Of a DNA stretch of 64,000 bases, positions 12,188 to 22,384 are shown piece by piece. The DNA is from Pseudogymnoascus destructans (Eukaryota; Ascomycota; Leotiomycetes; Thelebolales; Thelebolaceae): contig NW_020167554.1 of assembly GCF_001641265.1 (NCBI RefSeq), positions 62,001-126,000 of the forward strand, read 5' to 3'. Both the position numbers and the translations under genes were made by a program. Positions within the stretch are counted from its first letter, which is position 1. Each line of letters begins with the position of its first letter. The notes under the pieces were generated by a model. It saw only the letters and a list, made by a program, of their open reading frames with translations, had not been told where the DNA came from and made no database searches.

Positions 12188-12661
12188 TTACAATATTAGA
12201 GTCACCTTCTCGGGTTGGAGTTCGGTGTCGGTCGCAATTGGGGTATTTCCTCTTGCTGGTTCCAGTAGTGAGACATGAAATACCGGGTGTAGTCTAGACT
12301 TCCTGGGTAGCTGCAGTCTGTAATTAACTGAGCTGACTTTGTTCAATATTTTGAATGGTCCCAATTTCTTGAAGTCCAACTTTGTGCTTGGTCGTTTCGT
12401 TTTGATATGTTTCCGGAGTAGGTATACTTTATCCCCCTCCTTGAAGGCAGGTTCCATACTGCGCTTCTTGTTTGCGTATGCGGCGGATCGTTCATTTAAG
12501 AATTGGATGTCCGTCGCAAGTTGTTCGTGGAATGATTTCAGTTGTTCCACCACGATCAGGGCTTGTTCAGCTCGTGATTCATCCGGTCTTGGTTGCCTAT
12601 ATGCTTCTGGCTGGTAGCCGTAATTGGCAAAGAACGGTGAGACTTTCGTTGCTTCTGTCAT
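12188..12661 (-). pseudogene. pol: Gypsy integrase C-terminus, truncated
   Basis: This continues the integrase frame (SPFFANYGYQPEAY) into the GPY/F-type region (KLGPFKILNKV, HPVFHVSLLEPA). It stops about 20 residues later, with no chromodomain. The sequence beyond is unrelated. Confidence 0.88.
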
Positions 12662-12733
12662 CGCGCTGTTATATGCAAACTGTGCGATGGGTAAGATCTG
12701 AACCCAGTTGTCCTGTTGATGATTGACATAGCT

Positions 12734-13693
12734 TCACAGGTACTGTTCAAGGGTCTGATTTAATCTTTCTGTTTGGCCGTCTGTCTGGGGATGAAAAGCT
12801 GTTGATAGCTTATGATTTGTTCCCAGTAGCGCCATCAATGATTTCCAGAATTTCGAAGTAAAGAGCTTGTCTCTATCTGAGATGATTTCTTCTGGCATCC
12901 CATGATCGGCTAATATGACTCGAATGAAGGTATATGCGAGCGCCTCGGCGTCGCTAGCTTCTAGATATGGTATAAACTTCCCATATTTCGTGAGTCTTTC
13001 CGTGATGACGAGGATAGAGTCGTATTCTATTCCTGTTAACGGGTCCTTGGAGGGTGGAAGCTTGACGATGAAGTCCAAAGCTATTGATTTCCACGCTCCT
13101 TTTGGTACTGGTGTCGACTTGAGTTGTCCGTATGGCAGATGCCTATTGGATTTTGACTTGCTGCAAATGTCGCACTCTCTTACCACTGTCTCTACCTGCT
13201 TCCTCATACCTGGGAAGTAGTAGTGTCGGGTGATTCGTTCGAAGGTTCGTGTTACTCCCTGATGACCGTGTGCTGGTAACGAGTGTTGTTCTTGCACCAG
13301 CGGGCGTCTCATTTGACTTGGGACATACACTAACCCTTTGTATTGAATCAATCCTTGTTCGTCGATGGCGAAGTCGCCTTCGACTTTAGACAAGACTCGC
13401 TTGGCGCATTCATCTGTTGCGTAAGCTTTCTTGAGTCTTTCCTCGAGTTCTGTATCTTCGATGACTGAGATCGTCGCTAGTAACTCGTTGTACTGTAGTC
13501 CTGCATCTGTTTTCTTCAGAATTGCTCTAGGTCTTTCTTCCTTTGGGCCGGCGTAGTCGGTCCGTCTGCTGAGAGCGTCTTGCGATAGGTTATCGTGAAG
13601 TTGTAGGCTGCGAGGGTTTCTGCCCAGCGGACTTGTCTGCGGTTTAAAACCTTGGTCGTGGTGAAGTATATGAGGTTCTTGTGATCCGTCCAT
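12734..13693 (-). pseudogene. pol: Gypsy integrase: HHCC and catalytic core
   Basis: The zinc site is visible as HGHQGVTRTFERITRHYYFP followed by CDICSKSK. The catalytic core has LDFIVKLP, ISDRDKLFTS and TERLNQTLEQYL for the D,D,E residues. The frame ends at TGA 12734-12736 just after the catalytic Glu; the sequence continues in the same frame in the next ORF, so CGA to TGA is the likely lesion. Confidence 0.9.
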
Positions 13694-14385
13694 ACCTGCA
13701 CAGGGTAGGTGGGTCCCTCAAGATATACTCGCCACTGCTCAAAGGCAACGACAATAGCCAGTAGCTCCTTGTCGTGGATGTCGTAATTGAGTTCCGCGGG
13801 TGACAGTTTCCTAGAGTAGTACGCGATTGGTTTGAACTTACCGTCCTCGTCTGGTTGATTCAGACATGCTCCAATTGCGAAGTCAGAAGAGTCCGTTTCG
13901 AGGATGATCTTCTTTGCAGGGTCAAATGTAGCAAGGATAGGTGCTTCCGTGAACTTCGTCTTAAGTTCCTGGAAAGCAGCCTCTGCCTTGTCCGTCCATT
14001 TGAATTCGAGATCCTTTCTGGTAAGCTCCGTGAGTGGTTGAGCTACCTTGGAATATCCCGAGATGAATCTTCGGTAGAAGTTGGTGAAGCCTAGGAAGGC
14101 TTGCACTTCCTTGACCGTGGTCGGTGTTGGCCATTCCAACACTGCCGTTACTTTTGCTTGGTCCATCTTGATGCCGTGCGTTCCGATAATGTAACCCAAG
14201 AATTCGACTTGGTTTTTATGGAACTCGCACTTCTCTGGTTTGAGGAGTAAGCTGTACTCCTTTAGTTTCTTCAGGACGAGTTTGACATGCTTGACATGCT
14301 CCTCCTTGGTTGCTGAATACACCAGGACGTCGTCTAGGTAGACAATGGTAAAGATGTCTAAGTATTCGGGCAAAGCATCATTCAT
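13516..14385 (-). pseudogene. pol: Gypsy pol: catalytic reverse transcriptase and RNase H
   Basis: The catalytic motif IVYLDDVLVYS is followed by the thumb region (FLGFTNFYRRFI) and the Ty3-type RNase H (ILETDSSDFAIGA, LNYDIHDKELLAIVVAF, VWTDHKNL). The frame is lost at about 13560-13580, where a 1-base shift moves the sequence to the integrase frame (SRRTDYAG). Confidence 0.9.
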
Positions 14386-14388
14386 CAG

Positions 14389-15429
14389 TCATTGCATGGA
14401 TGCGGGTGCATTTGTTAGCCCAAAGGACATGACTTGATACTCGAATAGGCCATAGCGGGTGCGGAATGCTGTTTTCCACTCTTCCCCAGCCTTGATTCGG
14501 ATCAGGTTGTATGCTCCTCGCAGATCTAGCTTACTGAAGATCTTTGCTCCTTGAAATCTATCGTGTAGTTCGTTGATTAACGGCAGGGCATACCTGTCCT
14601 TGATTGTGATGTTGTTCAACGCTCGATAGTCCACACATAACCGTAGGGAGCCGTCTTTCTTTGGTACGAAAAGCACCGGACTTCCTGCTGGTGATGTGGA
14701 TGGTCTGATGAATCCTTTCGCTAGGTTATCATCGATGTACTCCTTAAGTACCTTCAGCTCCTTTTCCGATAGCTGATATATTGGTCCGAATGGTGGACTC
14801 TTGTCTTTCTCCAAAGGTATCTCGTGATCCCATGGTTGGTGCTTAGGAAGCGCCTCGTTCTTAGGGCCTTCCTGGAATAATTGCTCGTATTCCTTGTACT
14901 CCACCGGTATACTCGTCGGTGAGGATGCCTGGGCTAGGTCATCGAGCTCGGAGGTTGCACATAACTCCTTCCGGCCCTGGGAGGGTTTCTCCCGTTGTCG
15001 CGTGTCCGTCTGTTGTTCACACGCGCACTGGCTCATCACAACTTTCTCGTTCCACCAGTCGATCTGGGGGTTGTGTTTCTTGAGCCATGGCATACCAAGG
15101 ATGCATGCATGGTTGTCCATGTGCACGATGTCAAACTGAATCGTTTCCTTGTGCCCATGTAGCATGACCATTTCTAATGGGACCATTTCGTGGGTCACCA
15201 TTCCTTCATTAGTCGAGATGGGCTCTCCATCTACGACCATTAACGGGTATGGTTCGGCTTTCATTGTTGTTTTGAAGCCTTGCGTGTCTGCTACTTTCTT
15301 TGTCATAAAGTTGCCCGTCGCTCCTGAGTCAATCATTGCTCGGAGGTGTCGCTGTTGTATCTTAGCGACCACATATAGTTGCATGCTGCCCGTCGTGGCG
15401 CATAGCTGGTCTGTACTAGGCCTTTTCAT
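14389..15429 (-). pseudogene. pol: Gypsy pol: protease and first half of reverse transcriptase
   Basis: The aspartic protease motif IDSGATGNFM is near the start. Reverse transcriptase motifs follow: SPVLFVPKKDGSLRLCVDYR, then FSKLDLRGAYNLIRI and SFGLTNAPASMQ. The frame then hits TGA at 14389-14391. The next ORF is in the same frame, so only this codon separates them; family alignment suggests it was CGA (Arg). Confidence 0.9.
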
Positions 15430-15461
15430 GTCGCTCGCCGGTGGCCTACCGTCGAGGACTC

Positions 15462-16541
15462 CTAGTTTTTTGACTCGTCCGAGGAAGGATAGTATTCATC
15501 CGCTTCCAATGGTGGTCCTTGGGGAGATCGTTTCCCTCGCTCTTCTGCTTCGTCTAGCAGATGTGGGTATTTCTCGTATACCTGTTCGCTTTTGATAGGC
15601 AAGTCCCCTTCAGACTGGCTTCGCCTGAGGGCGTGAACTTGCTCTGCATCTCTGAAGTGTATCCTGGGCGAGGATCGGGGAAACAACTGATTCTGGTGTT
15701 TCTTTTTCCAGTGGAGCTTGCAGTCATCTTCGCTGCAATACTCCCAGTAGACATACGCGTGCCAGGGATGATCAGTCTCTGTTGCGTCTGTCGTTGATAG
15801 TTCCCGCTGTCCTTTCACCCATGCACTATCTTCCCTCGGAGGCGTGGAGAACGTGTCTAGTTGCTCCATGGCTCTCCTTTCGATGCGTGGAGTGGGTCTC
15901 GCATTTTCCCATCGCAGCATACCTCTGGCTTTCTCGTCGTACTTCTCCAGGGCTCTCCTGCGGTCCTGGTAGTAAAGTTCGACGCTTTTCATATTCTTCA
16001 GTTTAGCCATATGCTCGACATCCTTCTCCAGGTCTTCCGCTTCTTGGGCTTCCAACTTAGCTACGTCTGGGGACGTGCCAAGCAGCCTGCGGGTATTCGT
16101 TAGTTGGTCGTAGTATCTCCAGAGGTCATCCTTGCAGTCGTCCACCTTGCACTCTAACGGAAGTCCCTGTAACAGGTTCCCGTAGATGCCCTTAAGCGTG
16201 GGGATTCTCCTCTGGCCGCTGGGCTTGTCTCGTTCGGCCCTAATCTTCTCGTGGGCGTGTTTTGCCATGCGTCTTACTACGCTCTTGCACCGTGGACTCC
16301 TTGGTTCCGTAGGTGCGAGTTCATCGAAGGTCTCCTGTTCCGAGACGGTGAACGATTCCGCCTCCGACCCTTCATCTGAGCTCTCGTCTTCTGGGGTGCT
16401 TTCGCCGTTTATTCCCCAGTCCTGTTTGCTCACAAACGTTGCGTTCAACTGTCCTGTCCAGGTGGCATTGAGTTGTTTGCCAACTTTGCGTCCGCCGTTC
16501 CCTTTCTTTGGCTGTCTGCAGTCTCGGGCCATGTGGCCTGG
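15462..16541 (-). pseudogene. gag: Gypsy gag, C-terminal part
   Basis: The frame resumes with GHMARDCRQPKKGNG, the second half of the zinc knuckle, and continues for about 350 acidic and Arg-rich residues to a stop at 15462. This downstream region is poorly conserved in the family and I assign it no separate function. The start of this ORF lies inside the inserted LTR and is not native. Confidence 0.75.
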
Positions 16542-17598
16542 TGTCATACTGACATTCGTTGCACTCAGTTTGCTATCAAACTCAAGAGCAAACTTGGAAA
16601 TCTCCTCCTCAAACCTACAAGTCACTATACATATTTTGGCTTATCACACCAACAACAAGAGCAATACTACTCAACGATTGCTACAACCATCTATGATTCA
16701 TTACACGTCATCGCTCCTTAGTTACTGGGCCGATATTACCACATAGCATATCTCTACAACCCTCTATGATTCATTACATGACATCACTCATACTACCACA
16801 TGACATATCTCTACCAACTAGAGGCCTAGGAGCATGAACGATAGCTCTAAAAGCTCCTACGAACCTCTATGATTCATTACATGTCATCGCTCTTTAGTTA
16901 CCCACAAGATTGGTTAAGTTATGACATAATTTGTCTATGACATAATTTGTCTATGACATAATTTGTCTATAGGGGTACTCTGACCTTGGACCTCCTTTTA
17001 CTTCCTATAGGCTACGAACCTAAGAGATGGTTCTATGGGATTCTCTTACGTCGACTACAGTTACCAAGCCTGGTAAGTCATGGAAAGTCTTGGAAAATGA
17101 GAGAACTACACTCCTTTAGCATAAATAGGATTGCCCTTTCCTTAAGAAAGGGCAAGCAGACAAGGTGTAATGGTGGGTGCACCAGATGTGAGAATCTAGC
17201 CACCCAAGGAAGGGATGAATTTACTAAGACAACACACTGTCTTAGAAAACAGAGCCAAAGGGTCGTAGCTTAGACTATTCCACAAAGCAGACAATACAGT
17301 AAATCGACTATCACATACTTCCACGTCTTTTCCAAGCTTCCAAGCATTGATCTTGTTACTCCTTGTTTCTGAAAAGTCAGTGAGGTGTTAACCTCTGACT
17401 TACCCCTGAGTTCCCAGACTCAACATTTGTTGCAACTTGTCTGAACCACTTCACTACATCACACACCTGGTTGCTGCGTTGTGGAATAGTCTAAGCTACG
17501 ACCCTTTGGCTCTGTTTTCTAAGACAGTGTGTTGTCTTAGTAAATTCATCCCTTCCTTGGGTGGCTAGATTCTCACATCTGGTGCACCCACCATTACA
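16542..17598 (+). repeat. Family A LTR, copy 1, inserted in the gypsy gag
   Basis: This 1057-bp copy starts TGTCATACTGAC, ends CACCATTACA, and is flanked by the 5-bp duplication CCTGG. TG...CA ends and a 5-bp duplication mark a solo LTR, not a DNA transposon. A TATA-like GCATAAATAGG at about 17119 is followed by a pyrimidine-rich stretch, which suggests plus orientation. It carries an extra inverted segment at 17163-17285. The parent element's internal region is not in this window. Confidence 0.88.
17163..17285 (-). repeat. Inverted duplication of the LTR end inside family A copy 1
   Basis: This 123-bp segment is an inverted, near-identical copy of 17479-17601, the U5 end of the same LTR. 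It is bracketed by the direct repeat AAGCAGACAA (17154-17163 and 17285-17294), which is present once in the other copies. The two arms form a large hairpin. Confidence 0.8.
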
Positions 17599-18461
17599 CC
17601 TGGCTTGTCGCAGTTAAAACAGAGTCGTTCCTTGAATTGTCTGTCTTTCTTAGGGTCACGGGGTCGTCCAGGTTTGAACGTGGCATCGAGTTCCATTGGG
17701 TCCGACCAACGGTTGTCTCGCGGGTGTTGATCCCGTCGTCTGCCCTCGTTTCCCCGGTAGGGGTAACTTTTCTTGGGCTTGTCATAGGTCCGACGTTCCT
17801 TCTGGAATTCGTATAGTCGATTGTCGATTCGGACCGTATGTTCGATTAGCGCTACCATGTCCGTTGGTTGTTGTTCCAAACGGGCAAGTTCCATACGTAT
17901 ATGGCTCTTCAGACCACGTCGGTAGTGGCTGATGAGTGCGCTGGCGTCCCATCCTGTCTGATTGCCGTATCTCTGGAATTCTGTGGAGTATGTGAGGGCG
18001 CTGCCAGTCTGCTTAAGTGCAAACAGATGGTCTTCTGCGGTCTTAATCTCATCGATGTCTCCGAACATGCGTCGGATTTCCTTACAGAATCCATTCCAGC
18101 TGCCAAACATAGTCTGCGTAGTTGTCATGCTTCCATTGGTACTTTCATATTTGAAATAGTCCTTGAGGAATGGTTCGATCCATCGCAGGGCTTCCCCCCT
18201 AAGGTAGGACGCAGTCCACAGGGCATAGCTCTCCTGGGTGGGAAACTTCTCATCATTGAAGTGCTGGTACAGTTCGACCTGTAGCAAAAACACCTCAAGT
18301 TCCTTTCGGTTGCCGGAGTAAGTGTCGGGCAACTTGACGCGTAGAGTTTCCTTGAGTTCGTTGACGGTGGGTGCATCGGGCATCTCTTCATTCTCAGGCT
18401 TAGACCTCTGAGACGAAGTTGGCGTGGTGGGGGTTTTCCCCTTCGAACTGACGACAGACAT
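17599..18461 (-). pseudogene. gag: Gypsy gag, N-terminal part, split by an LTR insertion
   Basis: This is the capsid part of gag from ATG at 18461. It has the usual retrotransposon gag region (YSGNRKELEVFLLQVELY and ALRWIEPFLKDYF) and ends at the first half of a CCHC knuckle, LCFNCDKPG. The second half, GHMARDC, resumes at about 16538 after the family A LTR. The reading frame is otherwise intact over 287 residues. Confidence 0.88.
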
Positions 18462-18507
18462 GTTGCTTTGTGTGTAAGCCGGTACCTCGTAGAAGTGGTG
18501 CTCAAAG

Positions 18508-19068
18508 TGTAACGCTGACTTCTAAATGATAGAAGACACAGAGGTTCTCTTGCGTAAAGGTTTACTTATCAGAGGAGGCAGGGGATCAGACACAAAGGCT
18601 TCAAGTAACACGTTACTAGTATATAACAAATACTGTATTGAGTTGAGCACGAAGCTCCTATCTAAGGAAATACTATCTACTTATATAGTGGCGTCGTGCC
18701 TAGTGGACTCTTGGGAACTCACTTGAGTCCTCGGAGTCCTGGACTCTTAGGACTCTTCTCATCATCCTGCGAGTCCATCACGTGCCTAGTGGACTCTTGG
18801 GAACTCACTCGAGTCCTCGGAGTCCTGGACTCTTAGGACTCTTCTCATCATCCTGCGAGTCCGTCACGTGCCTAGTGGACTCCTGGGAACTCACTCGAGT
18901 CCTCGGAGTCCTGGACTCTTAGGACTCTTCTCATCATCCTGCGAGTCCGTCACGTGATACTTTCGGAACTACTATTCCCCGCTGCCTCTCCAGGTACCAG
19001 GGCCGGTCTCATGCGACCTCCCTCCTTCCTGTCCTGTAGTTGGCCAGCCTTCTTGTTCCGTCGTAACA
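18508..19068 (-). repeat. Family B LTR, 5' LTR of the gypsy element
   Basis: This LTR of 561 bp begins TGTTACGACGG and ends AGCGTTACA in element orientation (TG...CA). It holds three tandem units of 86 bp between about 18695 and 18955. A CTATATAAGTAG TATA box lies next to them at about 18677-18690. Solo copies with two units occur at 36304-36778 and 41154-41628, each 475 bp, and 561 minus 475 is exactly one unit. Confidence 0.9.
18695..18955 (-). promoter_or_regulatory. Array of 86-bp repeats in the U3 of the family B LTR
   Basis: Each unit has three GAGTCC and three GGACTC hexamers plus a CACGTG box. The array sits upstream of the TATA box in element orientation, the position of an LTR enhancer. 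Three units are present here and two in the solo LTRs. An enhancer role is inferred. Confidence 0.6.
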
Positions 19069-19088
19069 GGGATCTGCCCAAACGAGCG

Positions 19089-19866
19089 TTAGCTAACGCT
19101 CTGCAGAAAAAGGACCCAAAAGGGAAACCAAAACAGAAGACCAAGACAAGAACCGGACCGGATACTCACTGGGACGCACTTGTCCTTAAGACGAGTGCAG
19201 CGCATGCACTTTGTCGAGGAGGCGGGGAAGACACACGAGAACTCTGGCGACTTCGCCAAATACTTCGCGCAGCGCAGGCAGCACACGCGAAGCAGCGCGC
19301 TGTGGGGGTCCCCGCCCTCGTCCGAGGATGAAGTCCCACCGGCCACCGAGCCCTCCTCAGGGGACTTGGCGTGCTTCCTCTTGCGGGAGGAGCGGCGCGG
19401 GGCAACATCTTCCTCCTCGGAGGTCTCCTCGACCGGAGACGTCAGGGAAACGACGGGCGAGACAGGAGCGGCAGGCGTAGTGGCGGAGGAGGCGGGAGTT
19501 ACGGCGGGGGTCGGACCAGGGACGGACTGGAAACCGCCAGATTCTGCCAAACATGTTAGCCACGGCCCAAGAACCCATCACCTACCACAAAGAAGCCTAG
19601 GAAACACGGCGAGAAACCAAAAGACGGAAGGAAAGGACTCACCAGAGCGCACGGGGGCGCGGAAGGAGAAACGGGGGGCCGGGACGGGGCGGGGAGGCAA
19701 CCCGAACGCCACCCAGCCAGATGGAGCTCCAGAACGTTAGGAAACGCCCAAACGAGGAAACGAAAAAGGGGCACTCACTCATGGTGGCCGTGTGGCCGGC
19801 GACGGAACGGTTCTCTTGCGCCTTAAGGGCGCCGACGGTTTCGGTGCTCTCTTGAGAGCCGAACAT
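19089..19866 (-). CDS. Cys-rich protein (CX2C...C...CX2C...C), transposon-associated
   Basis: I model four exons: 19779-19866, 19643-19726, 19170-19543 and 19089-19100. The introns are 52, 99 and 69 bp with GTGAGT donors, and the first two have CTAAC branch points. All phases fit and the product is 185 residues. The first exons give GWVAFGLPPRPVPAPRFSF; a Ser/Thr/Pro-rich stretch follows, then a basic RRSSRKRKH. The end has CLRC, a single Cys (FSCVF), CMRC and a final Cys, a possible zinc or DNA-binding cluster. The gene is GC-rich unlike its surroundings. It lies antisense and upstream of an LTR at 20288 that looks like a 3' LTR, so it may be a retrotransposon accessory gene. The family B LTR sits 21 bp beyond the stop, so the true C-terminus could have been cut. 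Confidence 0.65.
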
Positions 19867-20287
19867 GGTGGTGGTGGCGGGGGCAGCGGCGGAGTTAGAT
19901 GAATTGGAAGGTTGAGGAAGGAGGGGGAGGAAGGTGTTTTGAGGCCGCTTACTCCTTTGTGTGGAGGGTAGGTCACGTGCACGGGGACAACACGCGCCTA
20001 CCGCGCGCCTTGGAACAAAGGTAGGTAGGCCGGTTCCGGCCTAGCGCCGTAGCGTCAAAGGCGCGCCCAATTCCGGCCTTAAAGCAGGCCTTGGAATAAA
20101 GGAAACGGAGGGACGGAGTAGCTAGGTCACGTGACACTAAGTTCGGCTTCACGTACCAGAGGCGCAACGCCTATTAACGAGCCGCCCCCGAACCGACGGC
20201 GGGCCGCTAATGACCAATGCTGTTCCACCAAGGGCTGCCACTGAAGCAATGGCATGTCCGTAGGGCCCCGGACTCTAGAGGGGGGAG
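19867..20287 (+). other. GC-rich 3' internal segment of a retroelement, with polypurine tract
   Basis: I see no ORF. The stretch has two GGTCACGTG boxes (about 19970 and 20124) and ends in TCTAGAGGGGGGAG immediately before TGTTGTCAC. That is the layout of a polypurine tract followed by a 3' LTR in plus orientation. Confidence 0.5.
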
Positions 20288-20594
20288 TGTTGTCACAGGT
20301 AGGTTAAGAGGAGGTCAGTAGGAAGGGGGAGCTGGTTGCGGTCCCGCATCGGAGACGTCCCGCTACAGTGCCTCTAGCGGCCTAAGGCTGCTAGGAGGGC
20401 CTTAGGGCCTTAGGCTGCTATTAGGCTGTTGTCGTGGCTCCGACTCGCAACCGAGACGGCGGGGGCCCGACTCCGGGGGAGTAGATAAAGTAGCTGAGCC
20501 CCCTACTAGGAAGGGCTCAGAGATTAGTTTGTTGAATACGATACTGGCTACTCGAACCTACGGTCTTAGCACGCTGTCTACCTAAACCCTTACA
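20288..20594 (+). repeat. Probable 3' LTR (family D) of a truncated retroelement
   Basis: These 307 bp start TGTTGTCACAGG and end CCCTTACA, directly after a polypurine tract. No partner LTR is in the window and no clear 5-bp duplication is seen, so the element is a remnant, probably cut on its left by the family B LTR. Confidence 0.5.
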
Positions 20595-20628
20595 CCTCTA
20601 GTAGGGGGGATCTAGTTGGTGTTAGCAT

Positions 20629-20823
20629 CTATAACTTGATATCAAGCTTTAAGAGAACTACTTCTACGTTATATGGGACTAGGCCAGTACCTCGAAAGCT
20701 AGCTAGAATATTTTCAGTTGTCATTATATAGTTGTAGGCAGCCTTAAATGTAATAAAGAACTCAATCTTAGTGATATAGGTAATAGAGGCCTTAATGAAG
20801 ACCTTAAGTTCTCGACTATACAT
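20629..20823 (-). pseudogene. Pogo-type DDE transposase relic
   Basis: The frame contains TTENILASFRGTGLVPYNVE, the C-terminal signature of fungal pogo/Fot1-like transposases (F-x-AT-GLVP). The flanks are AT-rich and the frame is short, so this is a decayed fragment without visible catalytic residues. Confidence 0.65.
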
Positions 20824-20992
20824 TCACTTTAGTACACTAAAACACCTAACATCAAGAGACTAGGTAAGATGTAAGGAGTGTGTAGGGAGACAGAGCGTAA
20901 TAATGTTGTTCTCCTTATAGTACATATCAAACTAGGCAGATAGGTGTCTACCCTAATTCATCCATATTACTGTTAAATTGCTCCTCCTCACT

Positions 20993-21319
20993 TGTAATGA
21001 TGGGTGCACCAGATGTGAGAATCTAGCCACCCAAGGAAGGGATGATTTTACTAAGACAACACACTGTCTTAGGAAAAAGAGCCAAAGGGTCGTAGCTTAG
21101 ACTATTCCACAACGCAGCAATCAGGTGTATGATGTAGTGGAGTGGTTTTAGACAAGTTGTAACAAATGTTGAGTCTGAGAACTCAGGGATAAGTCAGAGG
21201 TTAGCACCTCACTGACTTTTCAGAAACAAGGAGTAACAAGATCAATGCTTGGAAGCTTGGAAAAGACGTGGAAGTATGTGATAGTCGATTTACTGTATTG
21301 TCTACTTGCCCTTTCTTAA
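20993..21319 (-). repeat. Family A LTR, copy 6, truncated
   Basis: It begins TGTAATGATGGGTGCACC and follows the other minus-oriented copies until CCCTTTCTTAA at 21319, where similarity stops in the middle of a palindrome. About two thirds of the LTR is missing. Confidence 0.85.
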
Positions 21320-21344
21320 CCGAGCAACGACAGGGGAAGGTTAG

Positions 21345-21719
21345 AAGTCGGAAATCTATTCAAAATGTGGTGCTATTACAGTTGAACATGCACGGCAAAG
21401 GATTTATGAGAAGAAGGTAAAGGAGCAACTTTTAGAAGAAGCACGGGAGAAAAGAGAGAGAAGACGCATGGTGAACGTTGAGCGTAAGATGCAGCTCCGT
21501 GCTGGCATCGATGCACGGAAGGCAGAACGTACACGGAAAAAGGACCTACATGAATTTCAAAAAAGTAACCCAGACACGGAGCCACCAATTGGCTTACGTA
21601 CAGAAATCATTGACCCGGACGTTACACAGAAGAAACGTAAGGAGAAGGAGGAGGAGGACCGACTGTTAGCCATCGAGGAGAGTGGGTACATGACAAGTGA
21701 CGGTCCCTACGCCCGATGA
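21345..21719 (+). pseudogene. C-terminal tail of a transposase-like protein
   Basis: The frame reads from about KCGAITVEHARQRIYEKK through a long Lys/Arg/Glu helix to GPYAR and a stop at 21719. Long charged tails of this kind end many fungal DDE transposases. It abuts the truncated LTR at 21319, so its 5' part is lost. The family assignment is tentative. Confidence 0.4.
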
Positions 21720-22384
21720 GGTAGCTGTCCACTAAAAGGAATACAAATACTTTGAGGCAGCACATGAAACCACGTAACAGGCTTGCTTAATATAGCATCC
21801 GATGGCTGGGTGCCGCCAGTAGAGTGCCAGCGGCGAAGTTGGCCAACAGAGAGTTGTTTGAGATGATGTTGGAGACTGTCCTAAGCATTGAAAATATTCG
21901 ATGATGACGAACCAATCTATGAAGGAGACGTAAGGGCAATTTGGCCCTAAATTATAGCAGACGAAACCCTGTCTGCTGAGATCATATGAACCCGAATCTG
22001 GTTGTATTTTGAGTAATTAATGGCTTGAAAGGGCGAGGTAGTCGCAATATCCCAGCTTCCCCAATATATTTGCCTTCACCCCAATCCTTGGCCCTAGAAG
22101 GTGAAGCCCCGTTACCCAGGGGGAAGATATATAGTTCTAAAAATCATAACAGACTAGAAAATGCAGATACTACACACAATTTGACATTTTATCTCATTGG
22201 ATTACTTCTGGATAGTAGAGTACAGCTAACTGTGAAGATCATCCCCCATTCCACAATCCCTCATGTCTAATACGCTGTACAAAGTCCCCGCCTTTACGCC
22301 TTGCCCCTTGTAGTCTTGTGTAAACCCATCCCAGCCCAATGCTGGGGTTCAAAGAGACTCAAATCACTCCTATCCAACTGAAGC
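21720..22384. other. Intergenic, nothing recognised
   Basis: These 665 bp hold only short ORFs. The part next to 22385 is probably the 3' untranslated region of the ISWI gene. Confidence 0.5.

Larger units (their letters stand above)
12188..19068 (-). mobile_element. Degenerate Ty3/gypsy LTR retrotransposon, 3' truncated
   Basis: The minus strand reads 5' LTR (18508-19068), gag, protease, reverse transcriptase, RNase H, integrase, which is Ty3/gypsy order. The element is dead. A foreign LTR sits inside the gag zinc knuckle, two in-frame TGA codons and one frameshift break pol, and integrase stops after VFHVSLLEPA with no chromodomain and no 3' LTR. The expected 5-bp target duplication of the 5' LTR (GGGAT on its outer side) has no partner at the other end. 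Confidence 0.9.

Noticed and set aside
16542..17598. Family A element as a DNA transposon or MITE
   Set aside because: TG...CA ends, 5-bp duplications and an internal TATA box fit a solo LTR better.
18695..18955. Regular repeats of 86 bp resembling a CRISPR array
   Set aside because: The whole unit repeats with no unique spacers and lies in a fungal LTR.
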